Shown here piece by piece: positions 49,598 to 62,269 of a stretch of 64,000 nt of DNA; the stretch's first letter is position 1; every line of letters starts with the position of its first letter. A model generated the notes under the pieces. That model was not told the DNA's origin. It ran no database searches and worked only from the letters and a program-made list of their open reading frames with translations. Position numbers and translations under genes: made by a program. This stretch comes from Laetiporus sulphureus 93-53 (Eukaryota > Basidiomycota > Agaricomycetes > Polyporales > Laetiporaceae): the NCBI RefSeq assembly GCF_001632365.1, contig NW_024468544.1, positions 17,511-81,510 on the forward strand. The letters run 5' to 3'.

Positions 49598-50713
49598 CTA
49601 CTTCGAGGCAACTCTGCTCTTCACCCATTGCTCGACCTCGATAGCCCACTCCTCTCCCGATCCACTCCAAAGTGACAAATGGGGACTCAAATGATTATGT
49701 TTCTTCATCGTCGACACTCCAATCTTCCTCCCCAGCTTCCTTCCGAGCGCAGCAGCGAACTCTTCGCTTTCTTCGAAGACTCCGTCAGGCTCCCTCTCGC
49801 TGGCCATCATCAACACCTCCGGAAAGCCGTCCACGATCTCCCCAGGTGCTCGTTGGGGCAGTGTGGCAGGCATCTTGTTCTGCACCTCCTCCCATGATCC
49901 GTACAATCCCTCCAGGCCTGCAGGGTCCGCAGTAGCGCTCTCTCGGCTGAAGCGATAGATGCCTCCGGCAAGGATGACGCCCCGGATGTGAGACCGCACG
50001 TCAAGCGGGAGCAAGCCGGGGTACAGCATCATCGTAGCAGTGTAGATTGACCCTGCGGAATGGCCCATGATCATCACGTTGTCGAAATTCGCGTGAACGG
50101 TGCCGCGGCGGCCGACTTCCTCGGTGTTTGCGAGAACCCAAGCAATCGCATCTCGTATGTCCTTTACGGGCTCCGGGAACATGACGCTCGGCACCAGGCG
50201 GTAATCCGGGATGATGGTCAATATGCTATGGCAATGCTCTCCTGTTCATCCTTCTGCATACGGGGGACAGTGCTTTCGAGGACTCACCCTCGTTTCGCAA
50301 AGAACGCTCCCAAGTTACGATAGACGAGGTCGAACGGAGGAGGGAAGATTCGCTCCCCTGTAACGAACCCTCCGCCATAGATGAAGAAGAGGACCGGCGC
50401 CTTCTCCTGTGTTACTTCCGAAGGGTAGTAGACGTCAAGCTAAATGGCGACCGGTCGTCAACGCCTCGTTCATCGCTCGAAGCAATCGTCATACCTGATG
50501 TCGGTCTGTCACACCGTACTTGAATGTGGTACGCTCGATGGCCTCGATCTCGGCACGATGCGCTTCAAGGTAGGGCAGGAAGGCATTCCTCGCTACGAAC
50601 GCAATGTATGAGTCTAATGCGTGTCCACGTTATTAGATCTGTTCTCTCCGCGACATACTGTAGTCGTAAATGAGAGGGACGGACCGCTCTTGTTGTGCCG
50701 CTATGGCGTCCAT
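49598..50713 (-). CDS. Alpha/beta hydrolase (HSL/carboxylesterase type)
   Basis: complement(join(49598..50225,50288..50439,50495..50613,50659..50713)), 317 aa; introns of 45-62 nt, phases consistent. No signal peptide (starts MDAIAAQQERSVPLIYD), so probably intracellular. Seen: LDVYYPSE and the oxyanion-hole loop FFIYGGGF (Gly 80-82), the PDYRL segment, the nucleophile elbow MGHSAGS (Ser165), a Glu/Asp-rich acid region (SEREPDG) and the catalytic-histidine region KKHNHLSPH (about 285-287). The fold is that of small-molecule esterases or lipases; the substrate is unknown. A broken paralogue with the same exon plan lies at 54740-55852 in opposite orientation, and a P450 sits between the two. 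Confidence 0.92.
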
Positions 50714-51161
50714 TAGTGAAAGACTACAGCTTGTCTCACCTAACCGAGCACTGAAGTTCGCATGGATCCGTCCGTCCTGCTTATAAGTGGACCCAATGGA
50801 GAAGTCGAGCTAGCTGACCAACCCAGAATCAAGTTCTTCCGACGGGAACGTATCGATTTTCCATTCACTCTATACATATGTATACCCTTGATGCTTCATC
50901 CGCTGAAATCAGTTTTCCCGCTCGAGCCGTACCTTCGTGTTCGGCATGACGCGAATGTGACTGCGCAACCGTGAAGAATCCATAGCTTCAATGTTTGCAG
51001 GAAAATATGAAGCTCAGCCCATATTACGAGCAACAATGCGGGGCTAAGTAACCACATAATAAAGTGCAAACAAAAACGACCATTCATCCAGAAGTCCATG
51101 GGAGCCATCGTCACAAAGAATACACTATCTCACAAATAAATTCAGATCATACCGACACCTC
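50714..51161. other. Intergenic between hydrolase and P450
   Basis: 448 bp; hydrolase promoter and P450 3' UTR. Nothing further seen. Confidence 0.45.
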
Positions 51162-53534
51162 TCACAGGCCCTTTGCGAAACCGATTTTCATGGGCATCTC
51201 AGGCTTCGGGTTCAGCCCGATGGTAGGATACTGAATACCTGCGACGTTCCAAAAGATCTCCTTGCCGGCGGACTCGAAAGTGAAGGAGGAGAGCAGGACA
51301 GCGAGGACGACCTCTGTGATGTACGGTGAGCACCACGGACGTAGCAGATAGTCACAGAGGTACGCACTCATTTCTAGCTGAGAGAACTTGAAGCCACTAT
51401 AGAAGAGACCAGTCAGTACTGCAGAGCGATCATGCAGAGCGAAAGGTCACTGACATGCAAGCCCGTCCACCTCCCAAGAACGTCATCCTGTCCGGCACAA
51501 ATCAGTCATCTGAGTGCGGCAACATTAGCATACAGACAGACTTACAGATGTGAGTACACGCCAGGCACGTGCGCATTCGTGACCGCCTCCGGGAGCGGCT
51601 TGAGCCAGCGCTCGGGTTTCCACTCTGCCGCATCGGGGCCCCATATCTCCGCGTTGCGGTTGCACGCGAGGATACCGATGAGGATCCCAGTACCTTTCGG
51701 CACCGGTATCTCATTCATCATCGTACCGTCGTTGCCGCGTATGGGTGTCGAGAGAGGCATGACCATGTCTTTGCCCGTGCTGCACGGCGAGGGTTCCAGT
51801 CAGGATCATGTGCACAGAGTAACGCTAACGCGATCTACGGGACGTACTTTCGAACAAGGAACGGCACCGGGGCACACCTGGAGCGTTTATTCAGTGACTG
51901 TCGACACCATCTCACAAACCGTGCGGACTCACACGCGCAACGTCTCACGACAAACGGCGTCTAGATATGGCAGCTCCACGAGTTGGTCGTAAGGGATCTC
52001 CTCGTTGTTGCGGCGGGCTTCCTGGATCTCTGCACGCAGCTTCTCCTGCACCTCCGGGTGCTTTGCCAACAAGTCCAGCGTGCGTGCGAGCGCGTTGGAC
52101 GTGGTGTCCATGCCTGCGAAGATGAACGTCCTGACGTCCGATGAGCGTCCGCTCTGCAGGAAGCGCAGCAGGAGACTGTGTAACGCACGACATCTGGCCC
52201 AATAGTTCGTCCTCGGGCAGCCTGTCCTCCTCGGACGCAGCCATGTTCGCCTGCACTGCGCCAAGCATGAGGTAAAGCAAGATAGGACTCGACGTATATG
52301 CTTACTGAGCTTGCTCATGATGTCCTTGCCCTCGCCGATCTGGTGCGTAACATCCTCGTCGCCCCTCTCCAGCGCGGCCTTCTTCTCTTCATAAATCCTG
52401 TGCGAGTGCTCGGCGATCGCGTCGGAAATCTCGCCGGCACGGCGGATGTGTGGGTTCGGAGACATCTGCACCAGACGCCGCCTGAAGGAGGGCGGGCCAA
52501 ACTTCATTGCAAGCGGCAGTAGGGGGCGAACTATACGAAGAGGGAACAGCGTAGGCCTAGAATTATTTCGATCAGCAGAGGCAGGAGCAAGTAAGGAGCA
52601 AGAGGCACGTACACAATGCTCTTAATGGCCTTGCCAAAGTCATCAGACGCATCACTCGTTAACGGATCGAACGAGTATCCAAGTCCAGCCTGTCCAACAA
52701 GCTCCAGCGCGGTGCGGCCCATCCAGTCCAGAATATCGATCTCTTGCACGCCCTCTTTGACACGCACAGCAATGGCATCTCTTAGCTATTATGAACGTCC
52801 CTCAGTTAGCTTGCCTCGTTGTGCATTGCCAAGGTGCAAACCTTGTTAGTGATCCTGTAGAAGATGGGGACCATATGTCGCATGTGGGCGATGGAGAATA
52901 CGGGGTTGAGCATCCTGCGCTGTTTGCGATGACGCTCGCCTGTAGTAACGTGTTAACCGCGTCAATTGGTGTCTGACAGGGGACATATCGTTACAAACCT
53001 AGGGTTGCAAGCAGGCCATCACCCAGCATGAGATGCATCGACCTGGGGCGTTTCCAACATGAGTGTGAATCGCATTGAGCGAGGGGCTACTTACCCGAGG
53101 AAGTCGGGGGTCTCCTCATAGACATACTGATCCTTGACGATGACACTGGACAGCGCCAGCGGGTCGAACACGAACAGGTGCTTGCTCTGGAGCAAGCAGG
53201 TCAGCATTACTAAGAATTACACACTGTGACGTTGGGCGTACTCCGAGTAGCCCGTTCAGCTTCACCACTGAGCCATACTTCTCGCCGATTTCCCATTGAA
53301 AATCCCAGCCTGTGCGATCGAGGAGCTGGCCAAAGTTTCCTGCCAACGCTTCTCTGTCGATGGTACCAAGATGGATTTAGATCACGGGCCCATACCTTTC
53401 AAGAAGGATTGAGAAACAGGCCCCGGGACGTTATCTAATGGCGAACGCAAGAAGACGCTCTTGGCGAGGTACCAAAGCACGAAGCAAAGCGCGCAGATCA
53501 CTATGGTTTGGAGAATGCTGAACACCAGACCCAT
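51162..53534 (-). CDS. Cytochrome P450 monooxygenase
   Basis: 545 aa in 14 exons: complement(join(51162..51313,51368..51396,51455..51487,51546..51779,51848..51877,51933..52130,52189..52255,52306..52556,52613..52785,52842..52939,52999..53042,53095..53186,53242..53339,53396..53534)). An N-terminal ER anchor (SILQTIVICALCFVLWYLA) is followed by the Pro-rich hinge NVPGP. Then come the C-helix GERHRKQRRMLNPVF, the I-helix FAGMDTTSNA (about 325-333), K-helix ETLR (383-386), WKPERW, and the heme loop FLGGGRACIGFKFSQ with the cysteine ligand at 485. All catalytic elements are intact. The CYP family is not assigned; the layout is typical of expanded Agaricomycete P450s that oxidise xenobiotics or terpenoids. 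Exons 10, 12 and 13 are only 30, 33 and 29 nt. Confidence 0.95.
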
Positions 53535-54739
53535 GGTGCGAGGAATTTGGGAAAGAAGAGGATTGTAGGAGTAGAAGGGCTTGTGAGAGAGGAGCGATTA
53601 GGTCACTCGTGGTGCCCAGGTGACTGCGCTTATAAAAGGTCGGACAAGCGTACGGCTCCTTTCGATCAGATGCTTCCGGAGCCCTTCGTCATCCGGTCCT
53701 TCCTCTGTAACCAACTGCGTTCGATCAGTAGGTACACTTCCGTCGCGTAACAACTTCCTTTCCTGCTCTTTCGAGATCACGGTCAAGCAGATCGCGGCCA
53801 AATACTTGAGCCAGACGATGCCGAACCGTGTTGATCGGATTTGGTGGGCAGACGATGTCGAGTCGCTGTGCCTCCCTGCTGGCCCTGCACCCACGATGAC
53901 TCTGGAAATGGCATACCTTGTGGCTTTTTTGGGCGACTTGACCCCGGAGCGCGTGCTCACGCGCTCACCGTTGATCTGCATTGATTCCGGTCTTGCGGCG
54001 ATCTTTGAACGCGAGCTGATAACACATGAACATGAGCTATTCTCCCAGTGACTGATAGCGTATTAGTGACAGCTCCGACGGCATCGAAGTGAATTTCGTA
54101 GTCGTCACTTGAGTCGCCATGCCAAATCATCATGGGCGCTAATCTATCCAATCCGCAGGTCTTCGAAATACTATAGGCGGCTATGATACAGCTCACGTCT
54201 ACTCTGTTCGATGACTTCTGTCGCCAGGTAGGAGCAGGCCCGAAAGGCAAGCAGCTCCGAAAAGGCCGTAATGCCATATCGACAATGGATGCGCAAGCCT
54301 ACGGACCTCCTCTGAATTAGGCATCGCAAGAAATCACACTTTATGCTAAAGCCTCGACTACTGTGGTATCCTTGGTTGTTCCTAGATCTGCACGGAACTC
54401 TATGGCTTGAGCTTCCGGTCGGGATGCGACTCGCGTATGATCTGCTAGGGGCCACAAATTCGAACTTCGACTTCGAGGTGTCACCGCACTGACGCAGACA
54501 AACGCGTCAGTGGCTGGTCATCAAACCGACTCGTTCCCGTTCGGTAAACTAACTTGGATACGCCCTAATTGCGCTCATGCCGTGTTACCGCGCATTCATC
54601 AACGAGCGTTTCGGCACGTCACACACGTAGTCGTAGCTATACGAAGCATAGCCCCAGAGAAGCGCGCGGCTGTACCTTTTATAAAGTAGTGCTCCATCAA
54701 CCGCGCGCTATCCAGCAACTTGGGGGATCACATCAAATT
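53535..54739. other. Divergent region upstream of the P450
   Basis: 1.2 kb between the P450 start and the hydrolase pseudogene. TTATAAAAGG at 53630-53639, about 100 bp upstream of the P450 ATG, is a possible core promoter element. No gene was recognised. Confidence 0.45.
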
Positions 54740-55852
54740 ACGAACGTGGTGGCCGCTCAGACTGATCGTACCGTCGCCAACATCATCCCATCCAGCCGAG
54801 TACGTCTCGATGCCGGTCACGTCGTGCGCTGGGTGCTCACCCGCCGCTGAATAGCTCTGGATGCATTCATACCCTTGTTGGAGGCACGATGTGCAGAGAT
54901 AGAGACCATTAAGCGAAGGACATTCACTTATGGCCACACGGATAGGCATCAGGTATGCGTTTGACTCTTCTTGTCTAGCTGGTGCACTCATTCACGGCCA
55001 GCTCGATGTGTATTATCCTTCCGAGACTCACGAATCCTTCCCGGTTCTCTTCTTCGTATACGGCGGCGGATTCATATTAGGCAATCGGAAATTCACCGCC
55101 CGCCGAGCTCCTATATGCCAACCTAGGAGCCTTCTTTGCCAAACGAGGGTCAGCATGGTTCTCCTTACTGAATGATCAGTTGGAGTCATAACGTCAGTTG
55201 TCTCATCGTTGCAACTCTGCAGGATCCTAACGGTAATACCGGACTATCGCCTGCTCCCCGAAGCACGCTTCCCCGAGCCCATGGAAGACGTACGGGACGC
55301 GATGGCCTGGGTAGTCGCTACGCCAATCAAGTCACAAGCGAGCGCAACCTGAAGGTGGATCTCGACAGCATCTTCATGATGGGCCACTCCGCCGGCGCGA
55401 CCATCGCGTCCACCCTGCTGCTGCACCCCACCCTGCTCCCGGCACCGCTGCGCGCGCGCATCCGTGGCATCAACCTCGCCGGCGGCGAGTACAAGCAGCG
55501 GAGGGACGGCGTGATGGCGGGGATACTTACGCAGCTGTACGGTGCCTGGGACGCCGTGGAGGAGAACATGCCGTCAGCACTTCTGAAGCGCCTGCCCGAG
55601 AGCATCGTCAGCGGATTCCCTGATGTGATAGTGATGGTAAGCGAGCGCGATCCTGATGGGGCGATAGAGGCGAACGAAGAGTGGATCAGCATGTTGAGGG
55701 AGACACTCGGAAAGGATGTGAGACTCTTTGTCATGAAGCGCCATAATCACTTTAGTCCGATGCTGGCGTTGTGGAGCGGTGATGGAGAGGAGTGGGCTGT
55801 CGAGTTCGACAGGTGGATGAAGGCCAGGGTCGGATCGAGCACCGGCCAGTAG
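54740..55852 (+). pseudogene. Broken alpha/beta hydrolase paralogue
   Basis: Same exon plan and clear homology to the hydrolase at 49598-50713, but with several lesions. The codon matching the start ATG is ACG (54740-54742; NVVAAQTDRT against DAIAAQQERS). About ten codons are missing at the start of exon 2 and the phase no longer fits. The frame shifts after GGGFILGNRKF (near 55100) before resuming as ELLYANLGAFFAKRG. It shifts again by one base between MAWVVATPIK and NLKVDLDSIFMMGHSAG (near 55335-55345). Introns at about 54950-54998 and 55146-55222 are still recognisable, and the nucleophile motif GHSAG and histidine region KRHNHFSP remain intact. A recently inactivated duplicate is the simplest reading; assembly error cannot explain all lesions. 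Confidence 0.8.
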
Positions 55853-58800
55853 GTTAGACATCATGGGATTGTACTGTACAATATGATGCAGATCGAGTGA
55901 TAGACCAGAGTCAGTTAGCGTGACATACCCTTGGCGCCGAAGAGACGCGCATGTTCAAATAAGTGACGGCGTATAGTACCGGTATCGCGGGCGACAACGA
56001 TATTTTTCCATACAGATACGCGCGGAGCCGCACATCGAAATGCATCCAGCTTTCATCCCTCATGAGCACCCTTGTTGTTCCTGTAATCCGACCTCATCTC
56101 GATGTGCAAGCCGACATGGCTTCTACGATGTCGGCCGGTTTGCATGCTTCGTGGCCTACACGAAGGCACCGAGGAAGCAATGCTGACCATCCTCAACCAA
56201 CTCACCATATCAAAGGAGTACGGGCAACTACTATCTGACGAGGAGCATGCGCGCACAAACAGTCGCGTTCGTAACGCGACAGATCTCCGTAGCGTCATCC
56301 GTATATACATCGACATGAGGAATGTCAACCTCTCCATCATCACGTCCTCCGCCAGGCGTGCAAGCGTCCAAAAAGCAATCGAGACGGTCCCGAACTCTCT
56401 CAGACCCGTTCGCCTGCCGGCAGCCATTCTTGCAGCGGCTTTGCTCAAAATGGAAAGGGGCACCAACGAGCCCATACTGAGGATCAGGAGGGCAGGAGGA
56501 GCTCGTTCTGACCTTCCGAAAAGCTGTCAATGGCGAAAAGAGTATGGAAGGTACAGGCCTGAACATAGAGGGCTCACTATTAACAATAAAGACAACGCCG
56601 AGCATGACGGAGGTAATGAGAACAGGTGAGCTTTACGTGGTGGGCAAGTGGCGAAGAGAAACCGTGGTAGGAGATGTATATAGTAATCATTGCGATGAAA
56701 ACGACGTTGACGGCATGTTGTTGAGGTGTTATGTACAGATAGCTGAAGCGATCGATATCGTACCACGTTCTACCAGCGAAGAGGGATGGAATCGATTCGC
56801 TAAGATCCTCAATCTTGCAACGACTCATTACTCAGAAACACTTGTTACGGTTCGCTGTAAGCAGCTCGGTGATGGTGATGAGACATATCAATACAGGAAG
56901 AAACCGCAACTCACAGCTACATTACGACACCACATACGTTCCCTTGAATAGCCAAGTGAGACCACATCCAAAGCAGCGCAAAACGATCTCGCCTCGGGTG
57001 GGAGGGGAAACGAACGTGGAGGCCCAGTGACTGTCCAGCGCGAGGACCACCGACGTGGTGAGAGGAAAGCCGACCAGTCACGCCCGGCGACGAAAGTCGT
57101 GCTTTGGCTCAGTGAGCAGGCGGCCGCTGCGCAGTTTCTTGACAGTGTCCGGGCGTACGTGAGTGAATGCATCCACACAATCCGCGTCACAGCCAGCCTG
57201 GAGGCGCCGTGCGATGCAGGAGAAACAAAGTCAAGGATCAGCGAGCACGCAGACCGTCTAACACCAGAGCGGCTGACGAATAGTACACGATGAGTAGCAT
57301 ATGGTTTCAAAGAGGATTGACGACCGAGTTCCGTTCAAGTCAATCCTCGCCAACATTGCGCACTCGCTTCAGCAAGGTCGAGGCATTTGATTCGCAGACG
57401 GTAATATTGACGGAAAGGTCCATGTCATTCTCGACTATGCATACACGTCTCGAGGGCGGTTAGCGACCCACGGATGCGACGAAAACGACGAGCGGGCCAA
57501 ATCAAGTTGAGAACTGCGGGGCGCCAGACTGCAGAGTGCATGACCATAAGACAGGCTTCAGCATTGCATGGAGGGCTGGCGAGATCGCGCTTAAATTGAA
57601 GGGTTAATCCGATCGGGTCGGATGCAGTTCGGGGATGTGCCAGATGTGCAGCGTTTCTTCGCTGCTGCCACCCGACCCGTTTTGTGAGGGGTTTTTGGGG
57701 CAGCTTACTAAAAGGCAACACATAGCGTTCAAATGGCATGTTCCGTCCGACGTACCGCAAGATATTTTGAGGCATTCCTGAACACTCGCATAGCAGATTG
57801 AAGCGAATCTACGTGCCTGGCGAGACATTTGTGGTGTTTCAAGATTTCATTTTTGAGTCGCCGGGGATCCAAGATCCGAGGATCTGTATAATATTCCCAC
57901 CGGTAGCGGATACTGCAACATGGCTGCATTTGTTGGGCCAACAATCAACGCGACATGGCTCAGGGTGATGAACCTGTTGCAAGTGGATCTAGCGCAGTAA
58001 ATGGAACCATAGCACGGACGTGGCCATGTGGCCGAAGATGGGCGGACAGGCGCCTATCACCGGTCACCCCCTCGGGCGCATCACCCGAACGTTCTAACGT
58101 TCACACACACCAACATCAACGTCGACGATCGTGACGACCTCACTGAAAGCCTTTTTTCCATCATGCATCATCCGTCTTGCCTTTTAAAATCTCAAAATAT
58201 CTCGCTTGGCCAGACTCGCAAGAGAGATGTCGGAATCCTTTTCCCGTCTTGGACATCGCGCCATGCAGAGGCATGATTGGCTCAGGAGCGGGCAGCTGCA
58301 TGGCCAAGGAATGCTGTGAATCCTGATACATTTTCCGCATGAAATGTCGGACGAGGCCCTCTCTCAAACCCCAGAGGCTCGATGGTTAGTCATCGCATCT
58401 TTGTTGCAACGCTTACAGTGCTTGTGAGCGGTCCATCCACATGTTCTCATTGTTCATGAGCCACCACACAATTGCGTGCGACCTGCGATGCAAAAAGCCG
58501 TTGCCTTTGCCAACGGTGTTATGACATCGCTTGCGAGAGTGGAGCTGCTATCTCATCATGCGGTCCATGCACACCGCACTAGAAACGGCGGCCTTGCATG
58601 TCAAAGGGGCATCGCGGAGGAACGGACCATGGGAAAATCAAATCGCTTGCTAATCAGAGCCATCGCAGCGTAAATCCTCCCTTCTACGGCAACTGATAGA
58701 CTGGCCGGGAAGCGTGTAGAAAATGTGGAATATTCAGGAGCCAAAACCAAACTACAGGTCACGGTCGAGCAAGTAGCTATCGGGCGGTGGGCGCGCAAAT

Positions 58801-59124
58801 CGCCCGCAGGGAGTCCACCGACAATCAGCAGGCTCGCGCGTTGTCGACGGCGGCGAGTCGCAAGTGTAGCGGTCCGAGCGGGGCGGGCCACCCTCAGTCA
58901 GTGCAAAGTCAGCAATGACCCGCCCAGCTCAACCTAGCCGGTGAAGAACCGGTCGGTGCGCAACAAACGCCGCCTGTAAAAACTGCGTGACAATGTCACA
59001 AAATGATCACAGTCGTGACGTCGGCGAGATGAATCTGTTGGCTAAACAGGAGGCCCTAGCCTTCCTTACACCTCCATGCTGACTATTTGCATCTCGTAGA
59101 CCCGCTCCCACCGCACGCGCTGAC
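55853..59124. other. Long intergenic region, no supported gene
   Basis: 3.3 kb, the largest gap. The segment 56050-57310 has overlapping 100-175 codon frames on both strands with some hydrophobic patches, perhaps a decayed membrane-protein gene, but no continuous model or family could be built. TGACGTCG at 59016-59023, 180 bp upstream of the MFS ATG, resembles a CRE-type site. Confidence 0.45.
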
Positions 59125-59131
59125 TATAAAA
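59125..59131 (+). promoter_or_regulatory. TATA box of the MFS transporter gene
   Basis: TATAAAA, 79 bp upstream of the ATG at 59204; a typical position for this genome (compare the small secreted protein gene). Confidence 0.55.
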
Positions 59132-59203
59132 GCAAGCGGGGGGTTGCTCTCTTGAGAGGCCCGTCCGTCTTCGTAAGTTATATCTCTTTCCTCCTTCCTC
59201 TGC

Positions 59204-61148
59204 ATGGAATCCACGCATCCGCAGTCCCCGTCTTCGTCTTCGTTCACCCGGCCGAATTCGCTCTCCACACTTCCAAAAGAACATGAAGAGAACCAGGCCG
59301 AGTCCCATTCGCGCGCATCTGTTGCCGACTCGCATTCCCCTACAATCGTCGACGATCTAGAAGAAGAAGCACTTGCAGAGGATGAGGTTCAATCAGAGTT
59401 CCACCTCGAAGCCTATGGACCTCACCCGGGCGAGAAGGGATGGGACTCGTTTGAGGTCACCATCCCCTTGGACGATCCTGAGAATCCAAAGAGTTGGTCA
59501 AGACCATATCGGTGGTATCTGACAATGTTGGGTAGTGTGCTAGTCTTCAATGCGTGAGCCCCAACGGTTTTAGATATCTTTATTTCCACAGCGATTGACG
59601 TATGTCCATGTTTAGTACCTTTGCGAGCTCAGCACCAGAAGGAATCGTCTTTGAGTTGATGGATTACTTTACGTTCAGCGAAGAGGTGGTGACATTGACA
59701 ATCGCCCTATTCGTTGGTGGCTACTGTGTCGGTCCTATACTGTGGGGACCTTTATCAGAGCAGTTCGGGCGGCGGATCATTTTCATCATCACCTTCGCGG
59801 TCTACGTGTGCTTCCAAGTAGGCTGCGCACTCTCACGAAATACTGGGTCAATCCTGGTCTTTCGGTTCCTCAGTGGTACCTTTGCGGCTGCTCCGTTGTC
59901 CAATAGCGGGTGAGTGGCTATGATTGCCGATACTCCACAATGATCCTCATCACTATCCACAGCGCGTTGGTGTCCGATATCTGGGATGCGGGAACCCGAG
60001 GAGAGGCTCTGGCGTTCTTCACTCTTGCACCGTTCGCGGGACCCACTCTCGGACCGATCGTCTCTGGCTTCATGAGCGTTCGAGGGGTCTCCTGGCGATG
60101 GCTCTTCTGGCTGCTGACGCTCTTTGCTGGCTTCTGTATGATGCTGACTGTGTTTACGTTGCCGGAAACCTTCTTGTATGTTCCCATCACCTCTTCTGAG
60201 GTACCATCACTGATCTGTGATTGCATAGGCCGATCCTGATGGTTCGGAAGGCGCAGCGGCTGCGCAAGGAGACAGGTGATGACCGGTACTGGGCTCCGCT
60301 GGAGAGGCAGAAGAAGTCGTTCGGGGAGCACATGAAGCATATTCTCGCAAGGCCATTTCTCATTCTCTTCCGGGAGCCTATGCTTATGGCCATCACCATG
60401 TACATGAGCGTAAGTGCTGTCTCCGTCTATTGTTTGCGCGGCAACTCACAGTCCTGCATAGTTCGTATACGGCTGCATCTACCTGCTCTTCGAGGCGTAC
60501 CCCATCGTCTTTATTGAAGGGCACCACCTCAGCATGGGCCTTTTCGGGCTGACGTTTCTGCCGATCTTCCTGGGCGCCTGCGCGGGCGTCTTTTTTTACC
60601 TGCTCATCTTCAACCCGCGGTACGTGCGCTCGCAGCATAGGCACGCGCCGCATCCCGTGCCTCCCGAGGAACGGCTAGAGGTCGCAATGTTCGCCGCGCC
60701 GATGTTCGCGGGCGCGTTCTTTTGGTTCGGATGGACGTCCTACCCGAACGTCTCGCTCTGGGCACCGCTCGTCGCTGGCTTCCCGCTCGGGTGGAGCGTC
60801 GTCTGGATTTTCCTCGCGCTGTTCAACTACGTGATCGATGCGTACCTCTTCGTCGCCGCATCCGCGCTCGCTGCGCTTACCGTCGTTCGTTCGTTTTTCG
60901 GCGCAGGTTTCCCGATGTTCGCTGCGCAGATGTATAACCGGCTCAACGCGCGCTGGGCGTCGACCCTCATTGGGTGCCTCGCGGTGCTCATGGCGCCCAT
61001 CCCGTTTGTGCTCTACGCGTACGGGCCTCATATCAGGAAGAAGTCAAAGTACGCGCCGACAAGGGCGGCCACGCCCGTGCTTGAGAAGCCCGAGGAGGAC
61101 GTGGCCGACAAGAAGAAGACCGGGGATAATGTGGCCAACAATGTGTGA
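59204..61148 (+). CDS. MFS drug/polyamine:H+ antiporter (DHA1 type)
   Basis: join(59204..59553,59616..59909,59963..60175,60229..60409,60462..61148), 574 aa; phases consistent, introns 52-62 nt. A plasma-membrane exporter of the family containing yeast Tpo1/Flr1-type antiporters. Seen: a long acidic/Ser-rich cytosolic N-terminus, then DDPENPKSWSRPYRWYLT, which marks the family. Next are ATFASSAPEGI in TM1, the motif-A loop GPLSEQFGRR, SDIWDAGTRGEALAFF, and the TM5 motif-C-like APFAGPTLGPIVSGF. The second half has RRLNARWAS-type MYNRLNARWASTLIG before the last helices. It ends in a Lys-rich tail. Export of a product or toxic substrate linked to the neighbouring P450 and hydrolase is possible but rests on proximity only. 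Confidence 0.94.
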
Positions 61149-62269
61149 AGGCCCGGCCTCTGTCTCCTCTTTTTTTCGTTTCATCATCCCATCTGTTTGG
61201 GCTGAACCCCACAGACATTTCCATCCCCTTTCCTGTTCGAATCGTCACGACCGAGCATACGATAGACTTACTATAAATCGGCATCCGGACACCATCAAAG
61301 ACATATGCATCATCATCTCACGTCATGAACTCAACGTCCTGATCTCTTCGCATCTTCACTTTTACTATCCTGGCGGCCCCCCTGCTATTTGTTTCCCCAG
61401 GTTGCGGTCGCACTGCTCGGTACTGGGTTGTTTCTTCGTTTTGGATGGGCGACGCGCTCAGCGCGCCGTTTCATGCTTCCATGCCGCCGCCTAATAGAGC
61501 ACACACGATGACGATTGCTACGCTCATCACGTACCCCTACTGTTTGCACCATCTGTATCTATAGGTTGGGTGTTATAGCAGCATTCAATAGATGTTGTTT
61601 CCATTAAATGAATTTTCTTTTTACCTCTGTCAGTGTTTTTCTTCGCGAGAGTTGTCACTGAGACCTCAGTGTGGTGCATGAACCGCTGGAAAAAAGGGTC
61701 ATCACCGAGAACAAGATTCCTTTCGCGCCCAATTCGAATAAGCAAGTTTATCGGTTCGGATAGTGCATGAATATGTAGGCGAGCAGCGAGATAGATGATG
61801 TAGAAATGAACGTCAAGGACACGCCGTTCGTGTATGTTGCTCTCGGAGGCGGATCAGTTCATGATAAGATAAGATGACGCCCGGAACATGCCGCGAGGTG
61901 CATCTCCGAGGCAAACCCACGTGGTGTGGCCGCCGTCCGAACTTGCCACCTCGCTCTTACCGCCCACCCAAAATTTGACATCAATCCAGCAGCATAGATC
62001 GCAACGACAATGGTACATTCTACAGAGTTACAACAAATCACGATGCCTGGCATGCATTGTGGCGTACTCGACGCCCGACAACTACCAACGGCCCCAATCA
62101 TAATGCCACATGAATTGCATTATTGACCGCACATGTCTCAGTCCTAGCTACCTATAAACCCACATTTTTATTCCAGACATCCGCCTTGTGCTCTTGCCTC
62201 CCCGCCTGCCCCTTCTCCTTTCCCTTAAACAAGCTCGCCCTTTCCTCTGCGCAGGACGCACACACGCTC
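61149..62269. promoter_or_regulatory. LPMO upstream region
   Basis: It holds two overlapping GATAAG sites at 61863-61873 (GATA-factor, nitrogen-type control is possible) and TATAAA at 62153-62158, 112 bp upstream of the LPMO ATG. From 62009 onward the sequence is duplicated at the right edge of the window. Confidence 0.5.
62009..62250 (+). repeat. Promoter-segment repeat, copy 1
   Basis: About 240 bp directly upstream of the LPMO gene are repeated at 63752-64000 in the same orientation. Shared blocks include GCGTACTCGACGCCCGACAA, CCAACGGCCCCAATC and ATTGACCGCACATGTCTCAG. The right-hand copy is cut by the window end. Confidence 0.85.

Noticed and set aside
56053..57310. Candidate multi-helix membrane-protein gene on the minus strand
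   Set aside because: Hydrophobic pieces exist but no set of exons gives a continuous protein or a known family signature.
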